In this document: positions 17,587 to 26,244 of the stretch, piece by piece
Layout of the letters: each line of letters begins with the position of its first letter
How positions within the stretch are numbered: position 1 is the stretch's first letter
From: Hyphococcus sp.
GTDB taxonomy: Bacteria > Pseudomonadota > Alphaproteobacteria > Caulobacterales > Parvularculaceae
NCBI GenBank assembly: GCA_028289605.1
Contig: JANQON010000005.1
Span: 1-64,000 of the forward strand
Reading direction: 5' to 3'
Length of the DNA: 64,000 bases
Program-made: the position numbers and the translations under genes
Notes under the pieces: generated by a model
Seen by the model: the letters and a program-made list of their open reading frames with translations, nothing else
Told to the model about the DNA's origin: nothing
Database searches by the model: none

Positions 17587-18698
17587 GGTTTCACGTGCTG
17601 TTTCAGCACCGAAACGAGCGTATCGATGTCAGCTTCTTCATTGTAGAGATGCAGAGATACCCGCACTGCGCCCTTCCGCGTGTCATGACCGACGCCGGCG
17701 TCTTTGAGATCGCGCGCGGCCGCTTCATAGTCCGCAACAGCGATCAGCGCCGCTGACCCGCGAGCGCCTTTGACCGTCGTCGACAGGAAAGCCTCGCGGG
17801 GCAACGCATCGAACAGCTGGTCGAGCAGGGCCTGATTGTACGCGTAGATATTGTCGACGCCGCGCGCCGCCAGAATCTCGTGCGCGGCGCAGGCGCCGGC
17901 CAACGGCGCCACGGACGCGGTGCCGCCGGCATAGCGCGCCGCGCCGGGCGCATATTCAAAATGGTGAATGTCGAACTCAAACGGATCCGCATGCGAAAAC
18001 CACCCGGCGTCCATGGGCGCGCACCGCCCAGCCGCGTCTTCATCGGCGAACAGCCAGGCGGCGCCGGTGCCGCCGCAGAGAAACTTTAACGATGTGCCGA
18101 CGGCGAAATCCGCGCCCCATTCGCGCAGGCGAACCGGCACCGCGCCAGCCGCTTGCGCCACATCCAGCAGGGAGAAAACGCCGCGTTCACGCGCGCGGCG
18201 GCAAATTTCCGCGCAGGGCGCGAGGACAGAGGTGTTGGAATAGACCTGCGTCGCCACCACCATCTGCACATCGTCGCTGAACGCCGGCGCCCATGCGTCC
18301 GGATCGGCGAGGCGTTCGCCGCCGGGAAGAAAAACCAGCTCGTATCCAATGCGCCGGGCTTGTGCGAGGGCGAATCCCACGGTCGGAAAATCATCTTCAG
18401 TCAGAACGATCTTGGTGCGCCGCGCACGCTCGGGCAAAGAGAAAAGAACTTTTGAGATCCCGGACGACACATTGCCTTGCGGGCAGATCTCCGACGGGCG
18501 CGCCCCGACCAGGCTGGCGAGCCCGGTTTTGAAGCGCTCAATAGAGTCGAACCACGGCGTCCAAACTTCAAACCCGTCATTGCGCCACGGTTCGGCGAAC
18601 CCCTGGTCCAGGGCCGTCCGCCATCCCTTAGGCTGAGCGCCGACCGAGTGAGACAGAAAGTAATGCCTGCCCGGCAAATGAAATCGGCTGCGATCCAT
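17583..18698 (-). CDS. class V aminotransferase, kynureninase-like
   Basis: 371 residues, a PLP fold-type I enzyme. LLDVAQAAGAVPVRL holds the Asp that binds the PLP pyridine nitrogen, and GTSLKFLCGGTGAAWLF holds the Schiff-base Lys with the glycine-rich segment found in kynureninases. FDIHHFEYAPGAARYAGGT resembles the kynureninase substrate loop. No kynurenine-pathway genes are nearby, so the substrate is open (kynurenine or a cysteine-type substrate). It lies 4 bases after the universal stress gene in one operon. Confidence 0.82.
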   Translation of the reverse strand: MDRSRFHLPGRHYFLSHSVGAQPKGWRTALDQGFAEPWRNDGFEVWTPWFDSIERFKTGLASLVGARPSEICPQGNVSSGISKVLFSLPERARRTKIVLTEDDFPTVGFALAQARRIGYELVFLPGGERLADPDAWAPAFSDDVQMVVATQVYSNTSVLAPCAEICRRARERGVFSLLDVAQAAGAVPVRLREWGADFAVGTSLKFLCGGTGAAWLFADEDAAGRCAPMDAGWFSHADPFEFDIHHFEYAPGAARYAGGTASVAPLAGACAAHEILAARGVDNIYAYNQALLDQLFDALPREAFLSTTVKGARGSAALIAVADYEAAARDLKDAGVGHDTRKGAVRVSLHLYNEEADIDTLVSVLKQHVKP

Positions 18699-18701
18699 CG
18701 G

Positions 18702-19196
18702 CTATCCCGCCAGCCGGCGCAACTCGTCGCGGCTGGCCGCGCCGGGCACAAAGACGATCGGGATGGGCCGGCGGCTGAGGGACGACGGATCTTTCGCGAC
18801 GGCGGACACAAGCGGGCCGGGAGACTTCTCTTCCTCTGAGACGCCGAGAAAGATAAACGAAATATGCTCATCTTCGCTGATCAGCGTGCGGATTTCTTCT
18901 TTCGCCTCGCCCTCGCGCTTGATCAGTTCCGGGTCCTCTCCGGACTGGGCTTTCACTTCCGCGGCGAATTCCTGCAATAGGGCTTCGGACTCCTCTTCGG
19001 CCTCGATGCGCATTGTTTCCGCAACACTCGCCCAGTGCCCGAATTCCGGCGGTTCCATGACATGCAGAAGCGTTACGCGGGCGTTTGAGTTTCTGGCGCG
19101 CCGACCGGCGAAAAACGCCGCTCTGCGCGCTTCGTCGCAGTCGGACGCCACCACAAGAAATTTAATGCGGCCGTCGCCGGCGTTGGTTTCGGTCAT
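18702..19196 (-). CDS. universal stress protein family
   Basis: 164 residues from ATG 19196. Single Usp/HUP domain: KFLVVASDCDEARRAAFFAGRRA at the N terminus, VTLLHVMEPPEF, a helical Glu-rich middle, then FIFLGVSEEE and a C-terminal PIPIVFVPG strand. The usual nucleotide-binding GxxGx9GS motif is not clear, so it may not bind ATP. A GTG start at 19235 is possible, but its ribosome site would be too close. First gene of a two-gene operon with the aminotransferase. Confidence 0.8.
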   Translation of the reverse strand: MTETNAGDGRIKFLVVASDCDEARRAAFFAGRRARNSNARVTLLHVMEPPEFGHWASVAETMRIEAEEESEALLQEFAAEVKAQSGEDPELIKREGEAKEEIRTLISEDEHISFIFLGVSEEEKSPGPLVSAVAKDPSSLSRRPIPIVFVPGAASRDELRRLAG

Positions 19197-19297
19197 GGCG
19201 GCGAGACAATGCCTTGAAAGGAGCGTTGCGTCCACTTCCTTCGCTTGACGGACCGGTTGCCGGGCCGCTACCGCCGTATTGAGAAGGAAAACCGGCT

Positions 19298-19816
19298 ATG
19301 CGCGGCTATTTCGGCATTGGGGTGGAAAGGATTTCAAAACCCATGAATCTGGGCGCCTTGTTGCGCACCAGTCATGCGTTCGGGGCGAGTTTCGCCTTTA
19401 CCGTCGCCGCGCACCATCGGGCCAGAGACGTTCGGCTCGCCGACACGGCGAAGAGTGCGGGTCATTTGCCGTTTTACGAATGGGACAGCTTGGCCGCGAT
19501 GCGATTGCCGACGGGATGCATGCTGGTGGGCGTTGAGCTTTGTGAAAACGCCATTGACCTGCCGAGTTTCCGTCATCCCATCAACGCTGCGTATATTCTC
19601 GGTCCGGAGAAAGGCGATTTGTCCGATGAAGCGCGGGACTTGTGCGCGCATCTCATCAAGATTCCCACCAAGTTTTGCGTCAATGTTTCGGTCGCCGCAG
19701 CGATTGTCATGTATGACCGCGCCGTCAGCCTTGGCGGATTCGCCGAACGTCCCGTTGGCGCGGGCGGTCCGCCGGCGAGCGACCAATGGCGTCTCGTGAA
19801 GCCCTTGAAACAGTAG
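19298..19816 (+). CDS. SpoU/TrmH-type RNA 2'-O-methyltransferase
   Basis: 172 residues, a minimal SPOUT domain. Motif 1 NLGALLRTSHAFGA, motif 2 YILGPEKGDLS and motif 3 IPTKFCVNVSVAAAIVMYDR are intact and form the trefoil knot that binds SAM. It lacks the substrate-binding N-terminal extension of TrmH or RlmB. It could act on tRNA (TrmL-like) or another RNA; the exact target cannot be told. A hairpin terminator follows. Confidence 0.88.
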   Translation: MRGYFGIGVERISKPMNLGALLRTSHAFGASFAFTVAAHHRARDVRLADTAKSAGHLPFYEWDSLAAMRLPTGCMLVGVELCENAIDLPSFRHPINAAYILGPEKGDLSDEARDLCAHLIKIPTKFCVNVSVAAAIVMYDRAVSLGGFAERPVGAGGPPASDQWRLVKPLKQ

Positions 19817-19836
19817 CCGCGCCATTGGCGCAAAGA

Positions 19837-19868
19837 AAAACGCCGCCAGCGCGAGCTAGCGGCGTTTT
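19837..19868. terminator. bidirectional terminator
   Basis: AAAACGCCGC (19837-19846) and GCGGCGTTTT (19859-19868) form a 10-bp stem with a 12-base loop. The A-run on one side and T-run on the other let it work in both directions. It sits between the convergent RNA methyltransferase and MarR genes. Confidence 0.85.
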
Positions 19869-19888
19869 CATCATGTATTGTTTCGGAC

Positions 19889-20437
19889 TTACCGGCGCTT
19901 GGTCCGGCGCTTGGCCTTTTTCTTTGTCGCCTTGCGCTTTGCGGGCGCCTTGCGCTTCGCGGCTTTGCGTTTCGTCGTTTTGCGTGCAGGCGCGGCGCCT
20001 TGCTCGTCCATCTTGTCCAGGGCCTCAGCATAGGCCGTGAGCGCCTTCATGAACGCCGATTGCTGCGTTTTCGGCAAGACAGCAAGCACGGCGTTGTCGG
20101 ATTTGTTCACCTTCGATTCCGCAGACTTGAGCATCCGGCGACCGGAAGCCGTAATGGAAACGGCGTTCGCGCGCGCGTCCTCCTTGGTGCGCTTGCGCGA
20201 CAGGAGGCCCTTTTTCATCATGCGGGCAATCATATCGGCCAGCGTGGAACGGTCGATGCCAGTGTGGCGTACGAGATCGGTCTGGCTCAGACCTTCGTTC
20301 TGGGCGACCACGTGAAGGACTTCAAACTGGCGCGGGGTCGGGCCGCTTGATCCGACCTCTTTCGAATAGAGGTCATGGCCGTATTGTTGCGCGCGGCGCA
20401 GAAGGTGGCCGGGTGACTTCTTTAAGGAGTAAGCCAT
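19889..20437 (-). CDS. MarR-family regulator with Lys/Arg-rich tail
   Basis: 182 residues from ATG 20437, with GGAG 10 bases upstream. Residues about 10-145 are a MarR winged helix: PTPRQFEVLHVVAQNEGLSQTDLVRHTGIDRSTLADMI, MMKKGLLSRKRTKEDARANAVSITASG. After about residue 147 comes a 35-residue tail made almost only of Lys, Arg, Ala and Pro (AAPARKTTKRKAAKRKAPAK...), like histone H1 or AlgP tails. The tail should bind DNA non-specifically, which is unusual for MarR proteins. Targets are unknown. Confidence 0.88.
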   Translation of the reverse strand: MAYSLKKSPGHLLRRAQQYGHDLYSKEVGSSGPTPRQFEVLHVVAQNEGLSQTDLVRHTGIDRSTLADMIARMMKKGLLSRKRTKEDARANAVSITASGRRMLKSAESKVNKSDNAVLAVLPKTQQSAFMKALTAYAEALDKMDEQGAAPARKTTKRKAAKRKAPAKRKATKKKAKRRTKRR

Positions 20438-20704
20438 TATTTGTCTCCGTATCTGGCTCGGTGAAGGAACGATTGGGAAAGCCGTGTGCATACGATCAGG
20501 CGACGGCGTAGTTTGAAGCCAGGCAATAGCGCGATTCCGTACAGAATGCAAAATACGCCTGACGCGGACGTTTTTTTTTGAGCGTTAATAAAGGGTAATT
20601 GGGCCGCCGTCACCGGTAATTTTGCCACAGCTGTTCAAGATCGTAAAATAATGTGCTTTGAACGGATGAATGTGCCGCGGCGAGCGCGGATTTTATCCAA
20701 ACCC

Positions 20705-21238
20705 ATGTCATACAAAATGTCATTCGAACCCAAATTCATGAAAACGATCCCGCAGGGAGACGACCGCGAACGCGACGTCTGCGAGCGATGCGGGTTCATC
20801 GACTACCAGAACCCTAAGATCGTGGTTGGATCCGTAGCGCTGTGGGAGGAGAAGATCCTGCTGTGCCGGAGAGCGATTGAGCCGCGCCTGGGCTTTTGGA
20901 CGCTGCCTGCCGGTTATCTGGAGCTTGGGGAAACTGCCGAAGAAGGGGCTTGCCGGGAAGCGATGGAGGAAGCCGGCGCGCAGTTGCATCTTGAACGACT
21001 GCTCGCCGTTTACTCCGTGCCGCGAATTTCCCAGGTGCAGATTCTGTTTCGCGCGCGCCTTGAGACGCCGTCCCTCGCCGCCGGACCGGAAAGCCAAGAG
21101 GTGGGGTTGTTCCCATGGAGCGACATCCCCTGGGGCGACATCGCATTCCCAACCGTCGGGTGGGCGTTGCGACACTGGCGCGCGTCCCGGGACAGCGCCG
21201 ACTTCGCCCCCTTTTCCAATCCCGTCGAGGGACTTTAG
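20705..21238 (+). CDS. Nudix hydrolase with N-terminal zinc ribbon
   Basis: 177 residues from the ATG at 20705. It starts with a short CxxC segment (VCERCGFIDYQNPKIVVG), as in NudC-like and YjhB-like hydrolases, then a Nudix domain with the box GYLELGETAEEGACREAMEEAGA. Only one CxxC pair is seen, so zinc binding would be incomplete. Substrate probably an ADP-ribose or nucleotide-sugar type compound; this is inference. The start is uncertain: ATGs at 20651, 20663, 20717 and 20738 are also in frame and none has a good ribosome site. Confidence 0.85.
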   Translation: MSYKMSFEPKFMKTIPQGDDRERDVCERCGFIDYQNPKIVVGSVALWEEKILLCRRAIEPRLGFWTLPAGYLELGETAEEGACREAMEEAGAQLHLERLLAVYSVPRISQVQILFRARLETPSLAAGPESQEVGLFPWSDIPWGDIAFPTVGWALRHWRASRDSADFAPFSNPVEGL

Positions 21239-21306
21239 GAGCCGCGTCGGAAATATTCAGATTTTCATCACTGAATGCGCAGCATTGCAGGTGCTGATTT
21301 CCACCA

Positions 21307-22056
21307 TCATCCGGCTTTGGGCGGTTCCTCTTGCATGTGTTTGGCGATCAACGGCGCCTGCAGCGCGGTGAAAACCAGACTGAGAATGGTGAACCCGAAC
21401 GCTTTGAGCTGCACCCACTGGGCTTCGCCGGCGCATTGCGTCGTTTGCGCGCTCCCGCATTCTCCAAGCAGCCACCCCCAGGCGCCGGCCCCCGGCGCAA
21501 TCGCCGGTTCCGGCGGGCAGCCCGCGGTGAGCCAGCGCCAGGCGACTTCATTGAGCAACGCCAGGCCGATGAAGAAAACCGCGTAGCGCTGGGTCAGCGT
21601 CTTCCACGCGGCGTCAGGCATGTGAAGGGCGCCGTCGAAGACGATTTTGAGAAAGTTCCGCTGCGTCGCCAGTCCCGCTAACAACACGCCGCCGAAGAGC
21701 AGATAGACGATCGTCGGCTTCATATAGAAGAAGGTCTTATTCTGCAGGACAAGCGTCAGCGAGCCCAGCACCCCAATGATAACGCCGCTGACGAGCAGCA
21801 TCGGCGCCACCCTTTTTTCCTTCCAAACGCTGTAGACAAATGCGACCGCAAACGCCGGCATGAAAGCGGCGACGGCGAGGTACATTTCAGCGCCTTCGCG
21901 TAGGCACCATGTCGCCCCGGCGATGTCGCCGGCGACGCCGACAAGCCGTCGTCCGAAGAAATAGGCGACGATGAAAATCAGCAGCGGAACAAAATCGACC
22001 GCGAACTTGCGGCCCCCCGTCAGCCGTTCCCCGTTATTCGTATTTTCGCTCATCAA
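21307..22056 (-). CDS. yciB: inner membrane spanning protein YciB (septation protein A)
   Basis: 249 residues with five or six membrane segments. KFAVDFVPLLIFIVAYF at the N terminus, FFYMKPTIVYLLFG and WRWLTAG with a C-terminal QEEPPKAG tail fit the YciB/IspZ family, which takes part in septation and envelope synthesis. Between about residues 179 and 210 there is an insert rich in Gly, Ala and four Cys (GCPPEPAIAPGAGAWGW...) not found in the E. coli protein. It follows ftsY in the same direction, a common alphaproteobacterial pair. Confidence 0.9.
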   Translation of the reverse strand: MMSENTNNGERLTGGRKFAVDFVPLLIFIVAYFFGRRLVGVAGDIAGATWCLREGAEMYLAVAAFMPAFAVAFVYSVWKEKRVAPMLLVSGVIIGVLGSLTLVLQNKTFFYMKPTIVYLLFGGVLLAGLATQRNFLKIVFDGALHMPDAAWKTLTQRYAVFFIGLALLNEVAWRWLTAGCPPEPAIAPGAGAWGWLLGECGSAQTTQCAGEAQWVQLKAFGFTILSLVFTALQAPLIAKHMQEEPPKAG

Positions 22057-22087
22057 AACCGCCTTTTACCAGTCGCGACATTCTCAA

Positions 22088-23281
22088 TCACTCGCTCACC
22101 CCTGCAAGGGCGCGCGCAAAACTGTCTGCTCGGAACGGCTGCAGGTCGTCGACGCTCTCGCCAACGCCGACGAAATGAATCGGAAGCTTGAATTTATCCG
22201 CGAGGGCCACCAGAACGCCGCCTCTGGCGGTGCCGTCGAGTTTCGTCATGATCAGACCGGTGACGCCGGCAATATCGGAAAACGCCTGCGCCTGGCTCAC
22301 CGCATTCTGGCCGACTGTCGCGTCGAGAACGAGCACGACGTCGTGAGGCGCGGTGTCGTCCAGTTTTTTCAGGACCCGAACGATCTTCGCCAGTTCGTCC
22401 ATCAGCGCCGATTTGTTTTGCAGGCGGCCGGCCGTGTCGATCATCAAGATGTCAGCGTTCGTATCCTGGGCCTGTTTCAGCGCGTCAAAGGCGAGGCCGG
22501 CGGCGTCGGCGCCGACGTCGCGTGAGACGACCGGGGCGCCGGTGCGTTCGCCCCAAGCGGTCAGTTGTTCGATGGCCGCGGCGCGGAAAGTGTCTCCCGC
22601 CGCCAGCAGAACCGATCGGCCTTCGTCTTTGAACTTGCGCGCCAGTTTGCCGATGGTCGTTGTCTTGCCGGCCCCGTTGACGCCGATCATGAGCACGACA
22701 TGGGGCTTCCTCGATGGGTCGACGGCGAGCGGTTGCTCCAGAGGCGACAGCGTTTCGGAGACTTCCGCCGCAAGGGCTTCGCGCACCTCCTCGTCGGTGA
22801 TCTCCTTGTCAAACTTGTCCTGGGCGAGCGTGTCGGTAATGCGTTCCGCCGCGGCGACGCCGAGGTCAGCGGTAATCAATAATTCTTCGAGTTCTTCCAG
22901 CGTTTCGTCGTCGAGCTTGCGCTTGGTGAAGATGCCGGCGACGCCGTCTCCGAGCTTGGCGGAGGATTTCGAAAGCCCGTCTGTGAGCCGGGCGAACCAG
23001 GTTCTTTTTTTGCCGTCGGCAGCCTCCTCGCGGGGCTCAGAATCCATTGTTTGGGATTTGGGCGCAGGTTCGGGCGCGGGTTCCGGCGCGGGCGGTTGGG
23101 TCTCGATGTCTGGCAGATCTGCGGTCGGCGGCGCGGCCGGCTCGTCTGTTTCCGCCGCGGGCGTCTCTGGGGGCGCGGTCGCTTCCTCAGTCAGTTCAGG
23201 CTTCTGCTCTTCCGTTTCGTCAACGGCTTCCGGCGTTTTGTCCTTGCGACCGAAAAGTCCGGATAAGAAGTTTTTCGCCAC
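22088..23281 (-). CDS. ftsY: signal recognition particle receptor FtsY
   Basis: 397 residues. Acidic N-terminal A domain (about 15-95, Glu/Pro/Ala-rich), NG domain from about residue 100: P-loop [49 protein letters not shown]. FtsY docks SRP-ribosome complexes at the membrane. It lies in a minus-strand run mtaB-ftsY-yciB. Length and motifs are normal. Confidence 0.97.
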   Translation of the reverse strand: MAKNFLSGLFGRKDKTPEAVDETEEQKPELTEEATAPPETPAAETDEPAAPPTADLPDIETQPPAPEPAPEPAPKSQTMDSEPREEAADGKKRTWFARLTDGLSKSSAKLGDGVAGIFTKRKLDDETLEELEELLITADLGVAAAERITDTLAQDKFDKEITDEEVREALAAEVSETLSPLEQPLAVDPSRKPHVVLMIGVNGAGKTTTIGKLARKFKDEGRSVLLAAGDTFRAAAIEQLTAWGERTGAPVVSRDVGADAAGLAFDALKQAQDTNADILMIDTAGRLQNKSALMDELAKIVRVLKKLDDTAPHDVVLVLDATVGQNAVSQAQAFSDIAGVTGLIMTKLDGTARGGVLVALADKFKLPIHFVGVGESVDDLQPFRADSFARALAGVSE

Positions 23282-23332
23282 CGGCGTTTTTTCCTTTTCT
23301 TCGTCGGGTGATGCAGATGATCTGGGCTGCGC

Positions 23333-24595
23333 TTACACCGGGATTGCAACGACTGTGTCGCCGTCACGGGCGCCAAGGCGAAGTTTTACCGTATCGCCGG
23401 CGGCGCCGGCGCGCCGAGCCAGTTTGGCCACTGCAAAATTTCCCAACCGGGCCCTGCCGCCGCTTTCGATGACGGCGATTTCTTCCCGGCCCTCAAGCCC
23501 GTCCAAAAACGCATGCAGGCGAGATTCTGCCTTGTCGCGCAGGCGCTGAGCGCGTTCCTTCACAATCGGCCTCGGCGTCTGCGGCATCCGCGCCGCTGGC
23601 GTTCCTTCGCGGGGCGAAAACGGAAAGACATGCACAAACTGCAGTCCTGCGTCGTCAATGAGCTTCAGACTCTGTTCGAACATCTCTTCGGTTTCTGTCG
23701 GAAACCCGGCGATGATGTCAGCGCCAAACGCCGCCTCCGGTCGGCGCCGGCGAATGGTCCGACAAAGCTCGATCGCCTGTTCGCGCGTGTGCCGGCGCTT
23801 CATGCGTTTGAGCACCATGTTGTCGCCAGCCTGGAGCGAAAGATGAAGGTAGGGCGCAACGCGGCGATCACCGCAGATACGCTCCAGCAACCTGTCGTCA
23901 ATCTCAGCGCCGTCAATTGATGACAGCCGCAGGCGAAAAAGATCGGGGACGCCGTCAAGGATCGCATCGACCAGCGTTCCAAGCGTCGCCTTGGGCTTGA
24001 GGTCGGCGCCGTAAGAGGTAATGTCCACCCCCGTGACGACCAATTCGCGATGTCCGTTGTCAACCAGGCGTCGCGCCTGGTCGACGACGTTTGCGACCGG
24101 CGTTGAGCGCGATTGCCCGCGACCATAAGGAATGATGCAAAATGTGCAGCGGTGATCGCATCCGTTTTGAACCTGCAGAAAGGCGCGAGCGCGATCGCCG
24201 TATCCGTCGATCATCTGCGGCGCGGTTTCGCGCGCCGACATGATATCGTTGACGCGCATCACGTCGTCCGCCGAAGCGTGTTCAAGGGCCCGCCATTCGT
24301 CGGCGTTGAGTTTCTCGCTGTTGCCGAGCACCACATCCGCTTCCGGCATGCGTGCGAAGACATCCGGCGCAGTCTGCGCCGCGCAGCCGGTGACGATCAC
24401 CCGGGCGCCCGGATGGTCGCGCTTCGCCCGCCGCACCGATTGGCGCGACGTGCGCGCCGCTTCGTTGGTGACGGCGCATGTATTGACGATCACCACGTCG
24501 CCGACATTGGCGTCCGTCGCCATACGGCGCATGGCTTCGCTCTCAACGGCGTTGAGGCGGCATCCATGGGTCACGATAATTGGCGCGTCCGGCAT
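23333..24595 (-). CDS. mtaB: tRNA t6A37 methylthiotransferase MtaB
   Basis: 420 residues from ATG 24595. Radical SAM methylthiotransferase: N-terminal UPF0004 domain (THGCRLNAVESEAM, VNTCAVTNEAA, VIVTGCAAQ supply three Cys for one cluster), radical-SAM loop CDHRCTFCIIP, then a C-terminal TRAM-like segment. The HGCRLN start and lack of the MiaB signature favour MtaB, which makes ms2t6A37 in tRNA. A TTG start at 24616 is also possible. It is between flbT and ftsY. Confidence 0.92.
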   Translation of the reverse strand: MPDAPIIVTHGCRLNAVESEAMRRMATDANVGDVVIVNTCAVTNEAARTSRQSVRRAKRDHPGARVIVTGCAAQTAPDVFARMPEADVVLGNSEKLNADEWRALEHASADDVMRVNDIMSARETAPQMIDGYGDRARAFLQVQNGCDHRCTFCIIPYGRGQSRSTPVANVVDQARRLVDNGHRELVVTGVDITSYGADLKPKATLGTLVDAILDGVPDLFRLRLSSIDGAEIDDRLLERICGDRRVAPYLHLSLQAGDNMVLKRMKRRHTREQAIELCRTIRRRRPEAAFGADIIAGFPTETEEMFEQSLKLIDDAGLQFVHVFPFSPREGTPAARMPQTPRPIVKERAQRLRDKAESRLHAFLDGLEGREEIAVIESGGRARLGNFAVAKLARRAGAAGDTVKLRLGARDGDTVVAIPV

Positions 24596-24651
24596 AATCC
24601 GGGCTATGTGGGGCAAACGGCGGCCGAGGACAAGTCGCCCGTCGGGCGGTT

Positions 24652-25077
24652 TCAGCTCGCCGCCGGGCGGGCGCTGGAGGCGGACGCGCTTTTGGACGTC
24701 GCCGGCGACGCGGGCCCTTTTTCGATCAGCTGCCCGATCAGGCGCATGGCCTTGTAAAAATCGCCAGCCCGGGCGAGGGCGTTCAGTTCGTCACGCAGTT
24801 GCGCCGAAACTGCGGCTTCAGGTTCGCCCAATGCGTTTTCAATGATTGCGGCGGCGTCGCCTGGCTTTAAGTCTCCCGACACCGCCGTTTGCGCCGCGAA
24901 GTAAGCGCGTTTCAGGGGCGTCGTCGCCTCTTCCGGACGCATGGCGTCGCGCAGGCGCAAAATCTGCGCGCCTTCTGTGCAGACCCGCAGCTGGGCCTTG
25001 CGGTCGCCGTTCTCAACCACCACGCCGTTGATCAATAGCTGCTCGCGGGGCCGCAATTTCAGTATCAAGCCCGCCAT
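24652..25077 (-). CDS. flbT: flagellar biosynthesis repressor FlbT
   Basis: 141 residues. MAGLILKLRPREQLLINGVVVENGDRKAQL and the RMRDAM/ATTPLKRAYFAAQ-like block fit FlbT, an alphaproteobacterial protein that destabilises or blocks translation of flagellin mRNA. AGGA lies 10 bases before ATG 25077. Unusually, no flagellar gene (flaF, fljK, flgE and so on) is in the window; FlbT stands between lptG and mtaB. It may be a relocated copy or have another mRNA target. The C-terminal Ser/Ala/Lys tail is low complexity. Confidence 0.87.
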   Translation of the reverse strand: MAGLILKLRPREQLLINGVVVENGDRKAQLRVCTEGAQILRLRDAMRPEEATTPLKRAYFAAQTAVSGDLKPGDAAAIIENALGEPEAAVSAQLRDELNALARAGDFYKAMRLIGQLIEKGPASPATSKSASASSARPAAS

Positions 25078-25158
25078 GGATACATCCTGTTCGGTTGGGC
25101 GAAAGGCGTCGAACGCTATTACAACCCAAAATTGAACAATGTGCAACCGATGGTAGCG

Positions 25159-26241
25159 CTAGTTTTCCATCGATAAAATGATCGAAAAGCCGACAATTAG
25201 AAATAAAGCCAAAGGAAAAAACGCGCCGATTATTGCAGGTATTACGCCCAGCTTGCCGAGCGCGAGGGCCAAATTCTCTGCGACAAAATAGGTGAAACCG
25301 AGGGCGGAGCCGGTAACCGCGCGCACCAGAAGCACGCCCTGCCGATGGACGCCGAATCCGGCGATCGCGCCGAGAAGGGGCATGACGAGCGTCGACATCG
25401 GCTTTGAAAAACGACTTAGGAATGAGGTCATGGCGTCGCGCGCATCCGCCTGGTCTTCGCGCAACTGGCCAATCTTGCGGATGAGTTCCCCGAGGCTTGT
25501 CTGGTCGGGTTTCAGCGCCAGCGCGAACAGGAAGTCCGGGTCAAGACTATTTGTCCATACGGCCGAATCCGATTGCCGAACTGTTAGCGTCGCAGGGTCA
25601 AGGGAGCGGACGTCGAACAGGCGCCAGACGCCTTCCTCGTGCAGCGCCGAGCGCGCTTCGATGACGCTTTCGGCGATACCGTCGTCGTTGACCCGGTAAA
25701 TGGTGACGCCGCGCATCGTTGTGCGCCCGTCCGAAAGCTCCGCGCTCTCCGCTTCAATAAACTCGCTGTCGAAGGACAGGCGAATATTTGTGCGGGTTTC
25801 CTGATCTTCCGGCAGGTTGAGCGCATAATCGTTGGCTTCCCAATAATCGAGCGCTTCAGATGACTTTACGGTGACAGTTTCGTGGAAGGTGAAGTGCGCG
25901 ACCATAATCAATGCGCACATAAACCCGAACGGCATCAGCACCCGGTTCACCGACATTCCCGCGGCGCGCATGACCGTAATTTCGCTGGTGTGACTAAGGC
26001 CGGCTAGGGTCAGAACAATCGCGAGCAAAGCTGCGAAGGGCGTAAACTGACTGACAATCTGCGGCGCGCGCAGTTGTATGTAGCGCAACAACTCAGCGCC
26101 GCCGGCGCCGTCGATCGCCAGGATGTCGCTGGACTTGTTCAGCAAGTCCAACATTTGAAGGATGACGACGAAAAAGATGAGCAGCCCGGCGAAACGAAGC
26201 AAAAACATCCGGCCGGCGTAGAACGTAAAGACGGTCTGCAT
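25159..26241 (-). CDS. lptG: LPS export permease LptG
   Basis: 360 residues with the YjgP/YjgQ layout: three N-terminal membrane segments, a periplasmic beta-jellyroll (about 115-260), and three C-terminal ones. It forms LptB2FG with the product of lptF, which precedes it by 3 bases. The complex pulls lipopolysaccharide out of the inner membrane. That it is LptG rather than LptF is inferred from gene order. Confidence 0.93.
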   Translation of the reverse strand: MQTVFTFYAGRMFLLRFAGLLIFFVVILQMLDLLNKSSDILAIDGAGGAELLRYIQLRAPQIVSQFTPFAALLAIVLTLAGLSHTSEITVMRAAGMSVNRVLMPFGFMCALIMVAHFTFHETVTVKSSEALDYWEANDYALNLPEDQETRTNIRLSFDSEFIEAESAELSDGRTTMRGVTIYRVNDDGIAESVIEARSALHEEGVWRLFDVRSLDPATLTVRQSDSAVWTNSLDPDFLFALALKPDQTSLGELIRKIGQLREDQADARDAMTSFLSRFSKPMSTLVMPLLGAIAGFGVHRQGVLLVRAVTGSALGFTYFVAENLALALGKLGVIPAIIGAFFPLALFLIVGFSIILSMEN

Positions 26242-26244
26242 CGA

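Noticed and set aside
22353-23549. 398-codon Ser-rich ORF on the plus strand
   Set aside because: Antisense to ftsY; the Ser run mirrors the acidic A domain.
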